From positions 157,579 through 221,578 of the forward strand of contig CANRHB010000001.1 of the NCBI GenBank assembly GCA_947630325.1: a stretch of 64,000 bases of DNA, written 5' to 3'. The position numbers and the translations under genes were made by a program. This DNA comes from an uncultured Clostridia bacterium (GTDB taxonomy: Bacteria > Bacillota > Clostridia > Christensenellales > Borkfalkiaceae). A model generated the notes under the pieces. It did no database searches, had not been told where the DNA came from, and worked only from the letters and a program-made list of their open reading frames with translations. Positions within the stretch are counted from its first letter, which is position 1. Every line of letters starts with the position of its first letter. Below, one piece after another: positions 43,281 to 50,896 of the stretch.

Positions 43281-44114
43281 TTAATTTTTATTCAACAAAT
43301 TGCAGTGCTCTTCGCGCTTGCGAGACTCGAACGCGGTATAGATGCGGGAGCGGCGGATGGCTTCGTCGAAGTCGATGAGATGGGCGTCGAAGTCGGGGCC
43401 GTCCACGCAGGCGAACTTGGTCTCTCCCCCCACCGTCAGGCGGCAACAGCCGCACATGCCCGTGCCGTCGATCATGATGGGGTTCATGCTCGCCACCGTC
43501 TTTATCCCATAGGGCTTGGTCGCCGCGGCCACGAATTTCATCATGACAAGGGGGCCGATCGTGATGACCTCGTCGAAGGTCTCCCCGCTAAGGAGCCGAC
43601 CGAGCGGGGCGCAGACATTGCCCTTTTCGCCGCAGGTGCCGTCGTCCGTGGTAAGGAAAAAGCGGTCGCAACAGGCCTTGAATTCCTCCTCCAAAATGAC
43701 GAGTTCGCGGCTACGGAAGCCGACGATCCCCGTCACCGAGGCGCCCAACTCCTTTAACTTGCGCGCGACGGGAAGGGCGATGGCGCAACCCACCCCGCCT
43801 CCGACGACGGCGACTTTCTTTAAGCCCTCGAGGGCGGTGGGAACGCCGAGCGGACCGACGAGGTCGGGAATGCTCTCCCCTTCCTTGCGGGCATTCAGAC
43901 ACATCGTCGCGCCGCCGACGATCTGGAAGATGATCTCGATCGTCCCCCGCTCTCTGTCGTACCCCGCAACGGTAAGGGGAATGCGCTCCCCCCTTTCATC
44001 CGCGCGCAGAATGACGAACTGCCCCGCCTCCGCTTTGCGGGCGATGAGGGGGGCGTACAGCTCCATGCGGACGACCGTTTCGTTGAGATTTTCTCTTTTT
44101 AAGATCGGAAACAT
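43281..44114 (-). CDS. nfnA: Ferredoxin:NADP+ oxidoreductase subunit NfnA (SudB-like)
   Basis: Small subunit with FAD, NAD(H) and a [2Fe-2S] cluster. It has 277 residues, beginning MFPILKRENLNETVVRMELY, with the FAD region AGQFVILRADERGERIPLT, the nucleotide loop VAVVGGGVGCAIALPVARKL and the cluster cysteines in GMCGCCRLTVGGETKFACVD. The ATG at 44112-44114 lies exactly where transcription should begin from the consensus promoter at 44121-44149, and no SD exists, so the mRNA is predicted to be leaderless. Confidence 0.9.
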   Translation of the reverse strand: MFPILKRENLNETVVRMELYAPLIARKAEAGQFVILRADERGERIPLTVAGYDRERGTIEIIFQIVGGATMCLNARKEGESIPDLVGPLGVPTALEGLKKVAVVGGGVGCAIALPVARKLKELGASVTGIVGFRSRELVILEEEFKACCDRFFLTTDDGTCGEKGNVCAPLGRLLSGETFDEVITIGPLVMMKFVAAATKPYGIKTVASMNPIMIDGTGMCGCCRLTVGGETKFACVDGPDFDAHLIDFDEAIRRSRIYTAFESRKREEHCNLLNKN

Positions 44115-44120
44115 GCCAAT

Positions 44121-44149
44121 ATTATAGCGCAATGCTCGTATTCTGTCAA
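44121..44149 (-). promoter_or_regulatory. Consensus promoter of nfnAB giving a leaderless mRNA
   Basis: Minus strand: TTGACA (44144-44149), 17 bases, TATAAT (44121-44126). The base seven positions after the -10 box is the A of the nfnA start codon (44114). Confidence 0.85.
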
Positions 44150-44187
44150 GAAAATGTAAAAAAAGTAAGAATTCGGAGGTCATTTTC

Positions 44188-44216
44188 TTGACCTTTTCCC
44201 TTTGTTTTGCTATAAT
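44188..44216 (+). promoter_or_regulatory. Promoter of degV
   Basis: TTGACC (44188-44193), 17 bases, TATAAT (44211-44216). Divergent from the nfnAB promoter. Confidence 0.8.
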
Positions 44217-44279
44217 GGCTCTTGGTTCATAAACGTTGTGAACATTTTGGAGAGTATCAAACGTTCGGAGAGTATCAAT

Positions 44280-45149
44280 ATGAGTAAAGTTAGGATCGTG
44301 ACCGACTCAAACAGCGGCATCACACAGGCGGAGGGAGAAAGGCTCGGCGTCACCGTTTTGCCCATGCCCTTCCTCATCGACGGAGAACAGCACTTCGAGG
44401 ACATCGACCTCACCCAGCCCCAATTTTACGAGCACTTGAATGGAGAGGCGTCCGTTTCGACCTCCCAGCCCTCCCCCGAGGCAGTGACGGAACTTTGGGA
44501 CGAACTGCTCAAAACTTACGACGAGATCGTGCATATCCCGATGTCGAGCGGGCTCTCGGAGTCCTGCCACACCGCCATGGGACTTGCGAAGGAGTACGGC
44601 GGAAGAGTGTTCGTCGTCGATAACCAGCGCATCTCCATCACCCAAAAGCAGAGCGTGGAGGACGCGCTCACCTTGGCCGGACAGGGCAAGAGCGGCGCGG
44701 AAATTGCCGAAACTTTGATGAAAACCAAGTTCGACAGTTCCATTTATATCTCCCTCGACACCTTGAAATACCTCAAAAAGGGAGGACGGCTCACCCCCGC
44801 GGCGGCGCTCATCGGCACCATTTTGAAGATCAAGCCCGTGTTGCAGATACAGGGAGAGAAGCTCGACGCCTTCAAAAAGGTGCACTCCCTCAAACAGGCG
44901 AAGGCGGTGATGATCGAGGCGATCAAGCACGATTTTGCCACCCGCTTTGCCGATCTCGTAAAACAGGGCGAGATGATGATCGCCGTTGCGCACACCGCGA
45001 ACGACGAGGAGGCCGAACTCTTCAAAACAGAACTCATGGCGGCCTTCCCCGGGGTGCCCTTCAAGTATGTGGATCCCCTCTCCCTCTCGGTAAGCTGTCA
45101 TATCGGCCCGGGGGCGCTTGCCGTCGCCTGCGCGCGGATCGTAAAATAA
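44280..45149 (+). CDS. DegV family fatty-acid-binding protein (FakB-like)
   Basis: DegV/FakB proteins hold a fatty acid so that the kinase FakA can phosphorylate it for phospholipid synthesis. It has 289 residues: VRIVTDSNSGITQAEGERLG at the start, STSQPSPEAV, HIPMSSGLSESCHTAMGLA, LKYLKKGGRLTPAAALIG and the C-terminal SCHIGPGALAVAC. No fakA is in the window, so the partner is inferred. The leader has two tandem copies of GGAGAGTATCAA (44249-44260 and 44267-44278); the second supplies the SD for the ATG at 44280. Confidence 0.93.
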   Translation: MSKVRIVTDSNSGITQAEGERLGVTVLPMPFLIDGEQHFEDIDLTQPQFYEHLNGEASVSTSQPSPEAVTELWDELLKTYDEIVHIPMSSGLSESCHTAMGLAKEYGGRVFVVDNQRISITQKQSVEDALTLAGQGKSGAEIAETLMKTKFDSSIYISLDTLKYLKKGGRLTPAAALIGTILKIKPVLQIQGEKLDAFKKVHSLKQAKAVMIEAIKHDFATRFADLVKQGEMMIAVAHTANDEEAELFKTELMAAFPGVPFKYVDPLSLSVSCHIGPGALAVACARIVK

Positions 45150-45167
45150 ATCAACCGAAATTCATGC

Positions 45168-45200
45168 AAAAAGGCAACCGCTCGGGTTGCCTTTTATTTT
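45168..45200. terminator. Terminator between degV and the m5C methyltransferase gene
   Basis: AAAAAGGCAACC-GCTC-GGGTTGCCTTTTATTTTT. The A-tract and T-tract on the two sides let it work on both convergent transcripts; it overlaps the last bases of the minus-strand gene. Confidence 0.85.
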
Positions 45201-46075
45201 TGTAACATGGCGAGGAAGAAGCCCTCGAAAGTTTCATCCGGACACACCGTGACCGTGCCCGCGGGAGAGGGAAGAAGCGGGAGGCCAGCTAACGGCTTGA
45301 GCGGAAGGAGAGCCGCCCCCTCGGAGAGCGCGAATGCTACCGCCTCCTCGTTTTCCTCTTTGAGCACCGAACAGGTGGAATAGAGCAGCACGCCCCCATC
45401 TTTTAAGAGCCCGAGCCCCTTTTTGAGGAGAGCCTTTTGGGTGCGCGCGCAGTTTTTTACAAGTTCGGGGGAAATTTTCGCCCGTTCGCCGGGGGCGAGG
45501 GTGCCGCTCCCGCTACAGGGCGCGTCGAGCAAAATTTTGTCGAAGCGGAAAAAACCGTCGAGTTTCAAAGCGTCCGCCTGCATGGCGTTCACCTTCGCCG
45601 CCCCCTGCCGCGCAAGGTTGAATTTCAGCCGCCCGAACCGCACTCTGTCCTTCTCGCACGCCGTGATGAGCGCCCTGCCCCCCGAAAGCGCCGCAAGCTG
45701 GGTGGTCTTGCCGCCGGGAGCCGCCGTCATGTCGAGCACGCTCTCCCCCGCCTTGGGCGCAAGGAAGAGAGGCGGCAACATGGAGGAAAGGCTTTGAAGA
45801 TAGATTTTCCCCTCCGAAAAGAGAGGGCTTCCCGCGATGTCCCGCCCGTCCGTGCGATCAAGGAGAAAGGCGTCCTCATACCACGGCATACGCGAAAAGG
45901 AGACGCCCATCCCGTTGAGCGCAAGAGCGACCTCCTCCGCCGTCGCCTTCAACGTATTGGCGCGGAGGGTGACGGGGCGGCGCACAAAACCGCGGAAAAT
46001 GCGCGCACTGTCGTTTGGATATTCTTTTATGAGAAGTTCCCGCAAAAATGCGGGAATCTCTATTATGTCTGACAT
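45194..46075 (-). CDS. RNA m5C methyltransferase, NOL1/NOP2/Sun (RsmB/RsmF-like)
   Basis: SAM-dependent cytosine-C5 methyltransferase for rRNA or tRNA. It has 293 residues: an N-terminal PUA-like segment, LDMTAAPGGKTTQLAAL (SAM site), the motif IV cysteine in LLDAPCSGSGTL and the motif VI cysteine in LLYSTCSVLKEENEE. It is shorter than RsmB (no NusB-like domain) and nearer in size to RsmF/YebU core or NSUN6-like proteins. The start codon ATG lies inside copy 4 of the dispersed palindrome, so the first residues MSDII come from that repeat. Confidence 0.88.
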   Translation of the reverse strand: MSDIIEIPAFLRELLIKEYPNDSARIFRGFVRRPVTLRANTLKATAEEVALALNGMGVSFSRMPWYEDAFLLDRTDGRDIAGSPLFSEGKIYLQSLSSMLPPLFLAPKAGESVLDMTAAPGGKTTQLAALSGGRALITACEKDRVRFGRLKFNLARQGAAKVNAMQADALKLDGFFRFDKILLDAPCSGSGTLAPGERAKISPELVKNCARTQKALLKKGLGLLKDGGVLLYSTCSVLKEENEEAVAFALSEGAALLPLKPLAGLPLLPSPAGTVTVCPDETFEGFFLAMLQK

Positions 46076-46085
46076 AGTACTATGT
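46061..46085 (-). repeat. Dispersed double palindrome, copy 4 (over the start of the m5C methyltransferase gene)
   Basis: Minus-strand reading ACATAGTACTATG, then TCAGACATAATA. The ATG at the end of the first palindrome is the gene's start codon. A normal SD cannot fit, because the palindrome occupies that position. Confidence 0.75.
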
Positions 46086-46119
46086 TAAAGGCCGTTTTTT
46101 AGAAAGAAGCCCTCTTATA

Positions 46120-46773
46120 TTACTTGATTTTTCTGTCCAAACGGCGGATCGCGGTCTTTGTTCCGAACACGACGACCGAATCGCCCGGTTCGAAGCGGTC
46201 GTCCTTGGTGGGCACGATGTCCTTCTTCCCCCGCCTGATCAAGAGGACGTTGAGGCTGAGTTTGCCGCGCAGGTTCATGTCGGCGAGTTTTTCGGAGGGC
46301 TCTTTTCCCGCATAGCGCACGGTCGCCACGCTGTGGTCGCCCGTAAGTTCCACGTATTGGGTGATACTGCGGCTCAAAAGGCGGTAGCTGAGGCTCGAGA
46401 CTGCGAGTTCGCGGGTGTCGATGACTTCCTCTACCCCGAGATGTTCGAGCACCCTCTTCACGCTCTCCTCCTCGGCGCGGGCGGTGATCCGCTTGACCCC
46501 GAGTTCCTTCAACAAGATGATGGTGAGAATGACCGATTCGAGTTTGTCGCCGATCGCCACGATCACGCGGTCCACCTCGCTGAGGCGCAGTTGTTCGAGC
46601 GCGCTCCGCTTGGTGCAATCGCAACAGTAGGCAAAGGTGACGAACTCCGCCACGTCGTTGACGCGCTCCTCGTCGCAGTCGATCGCAATGACCTCGGCGC
46701 CCTGTCCGACCAGCTCCTTGCAGAGACTGCGGCCGAATGCGCCCAAACCGATGATCGCAAAATCTTTATTCAT
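46120..46773 (-). CDS. ktrA: Potassium uptake regulatory subunit KtrA/TrkA (RCK)
   Basis: Cytoplasmic gating ring of a Ktr/Trk K+ transporter. It has 217 residues: RCK_N Rossmann domain with FAIIGLGAFGRSLCKELVGQ and ITARAEEESVKRVLEHLGVE, then RCK_C (LNVLLIRRGKKDIVPTKDDR). ATG at 46771-46773 follows AAAAGGAGCC. It is 43 bases downstream of the channel subunit gene. Confidence 0.93.
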   Translation of the reverse strand: MNKDFAIIGLGAFGRSLCKELVGQGAEVIAIDCDEERVNDVAEFVTFAYCCDCTKRSALEQLRLSEVDRVIVAIGDKLESVILTIILLKELGVKRITARAEEESVKRVLEHLGVEEVIDTRELAVSSLSYRLLSRSITQYVELTGDHSVATVRYAGKEPSEKLADMNLRGKLSLNVLLIRRGKKDIVPTKDDRFEPGDSVVVFGTKTAIRRLDRKIK

Positions 46774-46816
46774 AATGGCTCCTTTTCCGTATTCGTTTAT
46801 TTTTCGCTCTTCGGGC

Positions 46817-48112
46817 TCAGCCGATGACGATGTCCGCCTGTACATAGCGGATGCTCTCGTCCTGTTCCCTGTTCCACCGCCGCTTAAAGACGAGCAACGC
46901 CGTCATGAACCCGATCCTGCCGAGATACATCGCAAGCGTTAAAAGCAACTTACTGCCTGCGGAAAGACAGGGCGTGATCCCCGCCGAGAACCCCACGTTC
47001 GCAAGCGCGGAGATGGTCTCCGTAAAGATGAACGCAAGGGACAGATCGGGGTCGCACACCGAGACGAGGGTGCCCGTAAGGACCGCATAGATCGTTGCCA
47101 CCGTCGTAACGAACATGGCATAGGTAAGCGTTTCGTGGGAAATTTCACGGTGAAAGACGATGGTGGGTTTTCCGCGGAGCATGGCAAGCAGTCCCGCCAA
47201 AAAGACAAAGAAGGTGGTGCACTTGATGCCGCCGCCCGTGGAAACAGGACCCGCGCCGATGAACATCAGAATGTTGATGATGCAGAGGGAGGAACTCTTC
47301 CACTGCCCCAGGTCCTGCGTGGCAAACCCGCAGGTACGCGCCATGGCGCTCATAAAGAAGGCGTTGAGGAAGTCGATCTTCCCCCATTCCGAAAACCAGA
47401 GCAGGAAGGTGCCGCTCAAAAGCAGAATGGGCGTGATGACAAGCACCACTTTGCTGTGGATGGAAAACTTTCTCCAACGCTTTGCGCTCAGAATGTCGAT
47501 GATGACGATAAAGCCCAAGCCGCCCACGATGGCGAGAAGGGCGGTGTTGAGAAGGAGCAGGACGTTATTCGAAAAGGACGACATACTGCCCCCGAAGAGG
47601 TCGAGCCCCGCGTTGTTGAACGCCGAAACGGAGTGGAAGAGGGAGACCCAGACGAGTTTTCCGCCCGAATAGACATCCTTTAAGGCGATGAGGTTGATGA
47701 GAAAACCGAACGTCTCCATGACGGCGGCGATGAGCACGGCGCGGAAAAGAAAGTGCTTATAGTTGAGTTTTCCGCTCGAGCCGAGCGTTTCGCTGATGAG
47801 ACGCTTGCCCGAGAGCCCCGCCTTTCCGCCGAAGATGGAGATGACCGTCATGCCGATGGTGACAAAGCCCAATCCTCCCACTTGAATGAGCACGCAGATG
47901 ACCGCCTGCCCGAAGCCCGTGAACGTTTCCGCGACGTTGACGGTAGAAAGCCCCGTGATGCAGACGGAACTTGCGGAAAGAAAGAGCGCGTCGACAAAGG
48001 AGATCCCCCCTCTTGTGGAAAAGGGAAGGAGCAGAAGTCCCGTTCCTAAGGCGATGACGCCCAAAAATCCGAGCAATATGACAAGATATGGTGAAAGTTT
48101 TTTACGCGGCAT
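46817..48112 (-). CDS. ktrB: Potassium uptake membrane subunit KtrB/TrkH
   Basis: K+-translocating subunit of the SKT superfamily. It has 431 residues, the usual KtrB length, with about eight helices plus four pore loops; filter-like stretches include SVCITGLSTVN, SVSAFNNAGLDLFG, GAGPVSTGGGIKCTTF and SALANVGFSAGITPCL. ATG at 48110-48112 lies seven bases after the stop of the P-loop gene upstream, so the K+ system is co-transcribed with two metallochaperone-like genes. Why is unclear. Confidence 0.93.
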   Translation of the reverse strand: MPRKKLSPYLVILLGFLGVIALGTGLLLLPFSTRGGISFVDALFLSASSVCITGLSTVNVAETFTGFGQAVICVLIQVGGLGFVTIGMTVISIFGGKAGLSGKRLISETLGSSGKLNYKHFLFRAVLIAAVMETFGFLINLIALKDVYSGGKLVWVSLFHSVSAFNNAGLDLFGGSMSSFSNNVLLLLNTALLAIVGGLGFIVIIDILSAKRWRKFSIHSKVVLVITPILLLSGTFLLWFSEWGKIDFLNAFFMSAMARTCGFATQDLGQWKSSSLCIINILMFIGAGPVSTGGGIKCTTFFVFLAGLLAMLRGKPTIVFHREISHETLTYAMFVTTVATIYAVLTGTLVSVCDPDLSLAFIFTETISALANVGFSAGITPCLSAGSKLLLTLAMYLGRIGFMTALLVFKRRWNREQDESIRYVQADIVIG

Positions 48113-48119
48113 AACTCTC

Positions 48120-49064
48120 TCAATAGAAGGTGGCGAGTTCCTGTTCGGGCGGCTGACAGAAATCGAGCGCGGTCGCCTTGAGCACAGGCCCCTCCTGCCG
48201 ATAAATTTTATCGTATGCAATGTCGATCCGCGCGGTAAGTTTTACCCAATCGCGGGTCTTGAACGGTAAGTTGCTTGCGTGCTTTACGACCAGCCCGCTA
48301 AACGCGATGTCCGCCTCGCAACAGGTCATGATGTGCCGCCCCACGACGATGGTGCCGAACTTCATCTTTTTGTCCACGGCGACCATGCCCTTGAAGGTGA
48401 CCATCTTCCCCGCATATTTTTGCATGTCCTCGGTGAGGTCGCGGTAGAAAAAGGCGTAATCGCGGTCCTCGATCTCGATGACTTTTGCGTTGATGTCGTA
48501 AGGGAGGGGGTCGACGATCTCGTCGTATACCGCCCTGCCGCCGACGTATTCGTACACGATCCCGGGACGGCGGGAAGCGGCGCGGACGATCTTGTGGAAC
48601 TCCTCCTGCGAAAAATGATCCGAAAAACGGTTGAACACCACCATGTCGGCGTACTGCATCTTGTCAAAGACGAGCTGGCGCATGTTCTTATTGTAGGAAA
48701 GGAAGGTGTTCGAATCGAAGAAGGTCATCACCTGCGCGATGAGCCAGCCGTCGGGCATCGCCTCGAAAAATCTGTCCAAGGTCAGCATCCCGTTCCACTC
48801 GACGACGACCCGCTCCACATCGTACTTTTTGGCAAGCGCGGTAAGGTTTTGGACGGTAAGCCCGCTCTCCTCCACGAATTCCACCCCAAAATTTTCTACG
48901 GCAAAGCGGGAGGGATCGTACTCCTCCTCCCCTTCTTCGCAGACGAGCAGAAGGGTGCGCTCCCCCGAATCGAAACGGGGGTCCTCCATCGTCTCTTGAA
49001 TGAATTTGGTCTTTCCCGATTCCAAAAATCCGAGAAAGAGATAGACAGGCACTTCCTTGGGCAT
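48120..49064 (-). CDS. CobW-like P-loop protein fused to a DUF1980/TIGR03943-like domain
   Basis: It has 314 residues. The first part is a G3E-type P-loop domain: LFLGFLESGKTKFIQETMED and YADMVVFNRFSDHFS (NRFS at the place of the usual NKxD); it lacks the CxCC motif of true COG0523 GTPases. The last 120 residues include AGKMVTFKGMVAVDKK and GRHIMTCCEADIAFSGLVVK, like the C-terminal domain of YcgQ/TIGR03943 proteins, which are partnered by a permease in other firmicutes. A metal-handling role is inferred from the neighbour at 49066-50244, which ends one base upstream. Confidence 0.7.
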   Translation of the reverse strand: MPKEVPVYLFLGFLESGKTKFIQETMEDPRFDSGERTLLLVCEEGEEEYDPSRFAVENFGVEFVEESGLTVQNLTALAKKYDVERVVVEWNGMLTLDRFFEAMPDGWLIAQVMTFFDSNTFLSYNKNMRQLVFDKMQYADMVVFNRFSDHFSQEEFHKIVRAASRRPGIVYEYVGGRAVYDEIVDPLPYDINAKVIEIEDRDYAFFYRDLTEDMQKYAGKMVTFKGMVAVDKKMKFGTIVVGRHIMTCCEADIAFSGLVVKHASNLPFKTRDWVKLTARIDIAYDKIYRQEGPVLKATALDFCQPPEQELATFY

Positions 49065-49065
49065 A

Positions 49066-50244
49066 TTACTTCAAAAACAGCTCCTTGAGTTTCCCTTCAT
49101 CGGGCTTGCAACCGATGACGCACAGCCTGCCCGTAACGGCGGGCGCGCCGCCGCGGATGTCGACTTCGCCGGGGACATAGTCGAAATACAGCCAGCCCCC
49201 CTCGCCGTCCACGATCCCCTTTGCGCGCAGGATCTGTCCGTATTCGCCGCTGTCCAGTGCGGAGAGCGCCGCCGAGAGTTCCTCTTTTGTGAACTTCTTC
49301 GCCGTCTCCACCCCCCAACTCGTGAACACTTCGTCCGCATGATGGTGATGATGATGGTGATGTTCGTGCTCGTCGTCGTCATCGTCGTCGTGATGATGGT
49401 GATGTTCGTGTTCGTCATCGTCGTGGTGATGATGGTGGTGGCAACATTCTTCGTCATCGTCATCATCATCGTCGTGGTGATGGTGGTGATGTTCGTGTTC
49501 GTCGTCATCATCGTCGTCATGGTGATGGTGATGATGTTCGTGTTCGTCGTCATCGTCGTCATGGTGATGGTGATGGCAACATTCGTCATCGTCGTCATCA
49601 TCGTCGTGGTGATGCTCCTCCGCTTCGGCGGCGAGGCGCTCGAGTTCGGCCTTTAAGGTGTCCTTGCGCTCCATGACCTCGAGGATGTCGCTCCCCTTGA
49701 GGGCGTCCCAATCGGTGGTGACGACGGTCGCCTGCGTGTGCTCCTTGAGAAGGGCGAGCGCCTCCTCCGTCTTTTTGGGGTCGGCGGTGTGCGAGAGCAG
49801 GATGCAACTCGCGTTTTCCACCTGGTCGAGGAAGAATTCGCCGAAATTTTTCAGATACATTTTGCACTTCTTCGCGTCCACGACGGTGCAGAAGGCGTTG
49901 AGGGCGGAATTTTCGACGTTCGCGCGTTGGACGGCGCGGATGACGTCGGAGAGTTTGCCCACACCCGAGGGTTCGATGACGATGCGGTCGGGAGAAAATT
50001 TCGCGGCCACCTCTTTGAGCGCCTTCGCAAAGTCGCCGACGAGCGAACAGCAGATGCAGCCCGAATTCATCTCGGTGATCTCGACGCCCGCGTCCTTGAG
50101 GAACCCGCCGTCCACGCCGATCTCGCCGAATTCGTTTTCAATGAGGACGACCTTTTCGCCGCTGTACGCCTCTTTGAGCAGTTTTTTGATGAGCGTCGTC
50201 TTTCCCGCGCCCAAAAATCCCGAAAAAATATCTATTTTGATCAT
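49066..50244 (-). CDS. COG0523 GTPase (CobW/ZNG1-like metallochaperone) with long His/Asp tract
   Basis: GTP-dependent metal-insertion chaperone. It has 392 residues: Walker A FSGFLGAGKTTLIKK at the start and the metal motif GCICCSL near residue 70. After the GTPase domain comes a stretch of about 95 residues (roughly 213-307) made almost only of His, Asp and Glu with two CC pairs, in repeating blocks of HHHHH and DDDDD with EHEHH between. The CobW_C domain follows. A His tract in this position is common for Zn or Ni handling, but this one is very long. The DNA is low in complexity (49330-49620). Confidence 0.92.
   Translation of the reverse strand: MIKIDIFSGFLGAGKTTLIKKLLKEAYSGEKVVLIENEFGEIGVDGGFLKDAGVEITEMNSGCICCSLVGDFAKALKEVAAKFSPDRIVIEPSGVGKLSDVIRAVQRANVENSALNAFCTVVDAKKCKMYLKNFGEFFLDQVENASCILLSHTADPKKTEEALALLKEHTQATVVTTDWDALKGSDILEVMERKDTLKAELERLAAEAEEHHHDDDDDDDECCHHHHHDDDDDEHEHHHHHHDDDDDDEHEHHHHHHDDDDDDDEECCHHHHHHDDDEHEHHHHHDDDDDDEHEHHHHHHHHADEVFTSWGVETAKKFTKEELSAALSALDSGEYGQILRAKGIVDGEGGWLYFDYVPGEVDIRGGAPAVTGRLCVIGCKPDEGKLKELFLK
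49330..49620 (-). repeat. Low-complexity tandem repeats encoding the His/Asp tract
   Basis: Imperfect tandem units of about 60 bases built from CAT/CAC and GAT/GAC codons (seen on the plus strand as runs of ATG/GTG and ATC/GTC). Synonymous changes between units show it is maintained as protein and not a sequencing artefact. Confidence 0.8.
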
Positions 50245-50266
50245 AATACTCCTTGTTTTACGGCTT

Positions 50267-50290
50267 ATTATAATGCGAATGCCGATAATT
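50267..50290 (-). promoter_or_regulatory. Possible promoter of the metallochaperone-ktr operon
   Basis: Minus strand: TATAAT (50267-50272) with ATGACA 18 bases upstream, and SD AAGGAG before the ATG at 50244. A weak inverted repeat CGGC(A)TT / AAGCCG (50261-50284) overlaps the -10 box; it does not fit a Zur box well. Confidence 0.45.
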
Positions 50291-50640
50291 TGTCATTTCA
50301 CCCCGCGCCGTTCCAAAATATGTCATTTCGACCGAAGCGCAAGCGGAGTGGAGAAATCTCACATTGTTATAATCACGTCACCTTGAGCTTGTCGAAGGGT
50401 GTCCGCATTGTAATAAGGACATTCCTCGACTGCGCTACTTCGTCGCAAGCTCCTCGTGCCGCCCTTAGACGACATAGAGTGTGCGGGCGGGACGGAATGA
50501 CGTATTTTAGAAATGCGGTAAAGATTTCTACTTCGTCGCAGGCTCCTCGTGCCGCCCTTAGACAACATAGAACGTGCGGGCGGGGCGACAAGCTCGAAAT
50601 GACAATTTTAGAAAGGGGTTCTGTTTCCCTTGCTGTCCAA
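50291..50640. repeat. MITE-like intergenic repeat with TGTCATTTCG terminal inverted repeats
   Basis: Part of a 650-base gap without genes. TGTCATTTCG (50321-50330) and CGAAATGACA (50595-50604) bound 284 bases. Inside are the GGAGAAATCTCAC family and two copies of a unit containing CTCGTGCCGCCCTTAGAC and GTGCGGGCGGG (about 50440-50505 and 50530-50586). The same ends bound the unit at 61381-61530. Confidence 0.65.
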
Positions 50641-50893
50641 AGGGTTGCCCACCCTCTTAGTCCCCCTCCGTGGGAGGGGGTTCCGCTTTTCTCTTGCCCC
50701 CTCCGTGGGAGGGTGGGGCGTTGCCTCAATCACTGCGCGTTGGAAAATCGCCATTTTCCATAAGCGCACCCAAGTTGCCGCATTCTTACGGCTTAGTGTG
50801 AAAGCCAAGCGAATGAGAGAGCAACTTTGTTGATGCAGGAGGAAGGTTTCCTCGCACAATTATTTTCGAGCAACGCGAGAAAAGAATTGTGCG
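50640..50893. repeat. Non-coding repeat element, copy B (inverted relative to copy A)
   Basis: Two C/G-tract hairpins (50662-50680 and 50697-50714), then the sequence CAATCACTGCGCG..TTTTCCATAAGCGC (50727-50767), GCCGCATTCTTACGGCTTAG (50777-50796), and the stem CGCACAATT A TTTTC / GAAAA G AATTGTGCG (50853-50893). This is copy A (26634-26990) read backwards, without its 75-base insert. It ends four bases before the aminopeptidase stop codon. Confidence 0.7.
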
Positions 50894-50896
50894 AAA

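Noticed and set aside
49330..49620. His/Asp tract as a sequencing or assembly artefact
   Set aside because: Codon usage within the repeats varies synonymously and the flanking CobW domains stay in frame on both sides.
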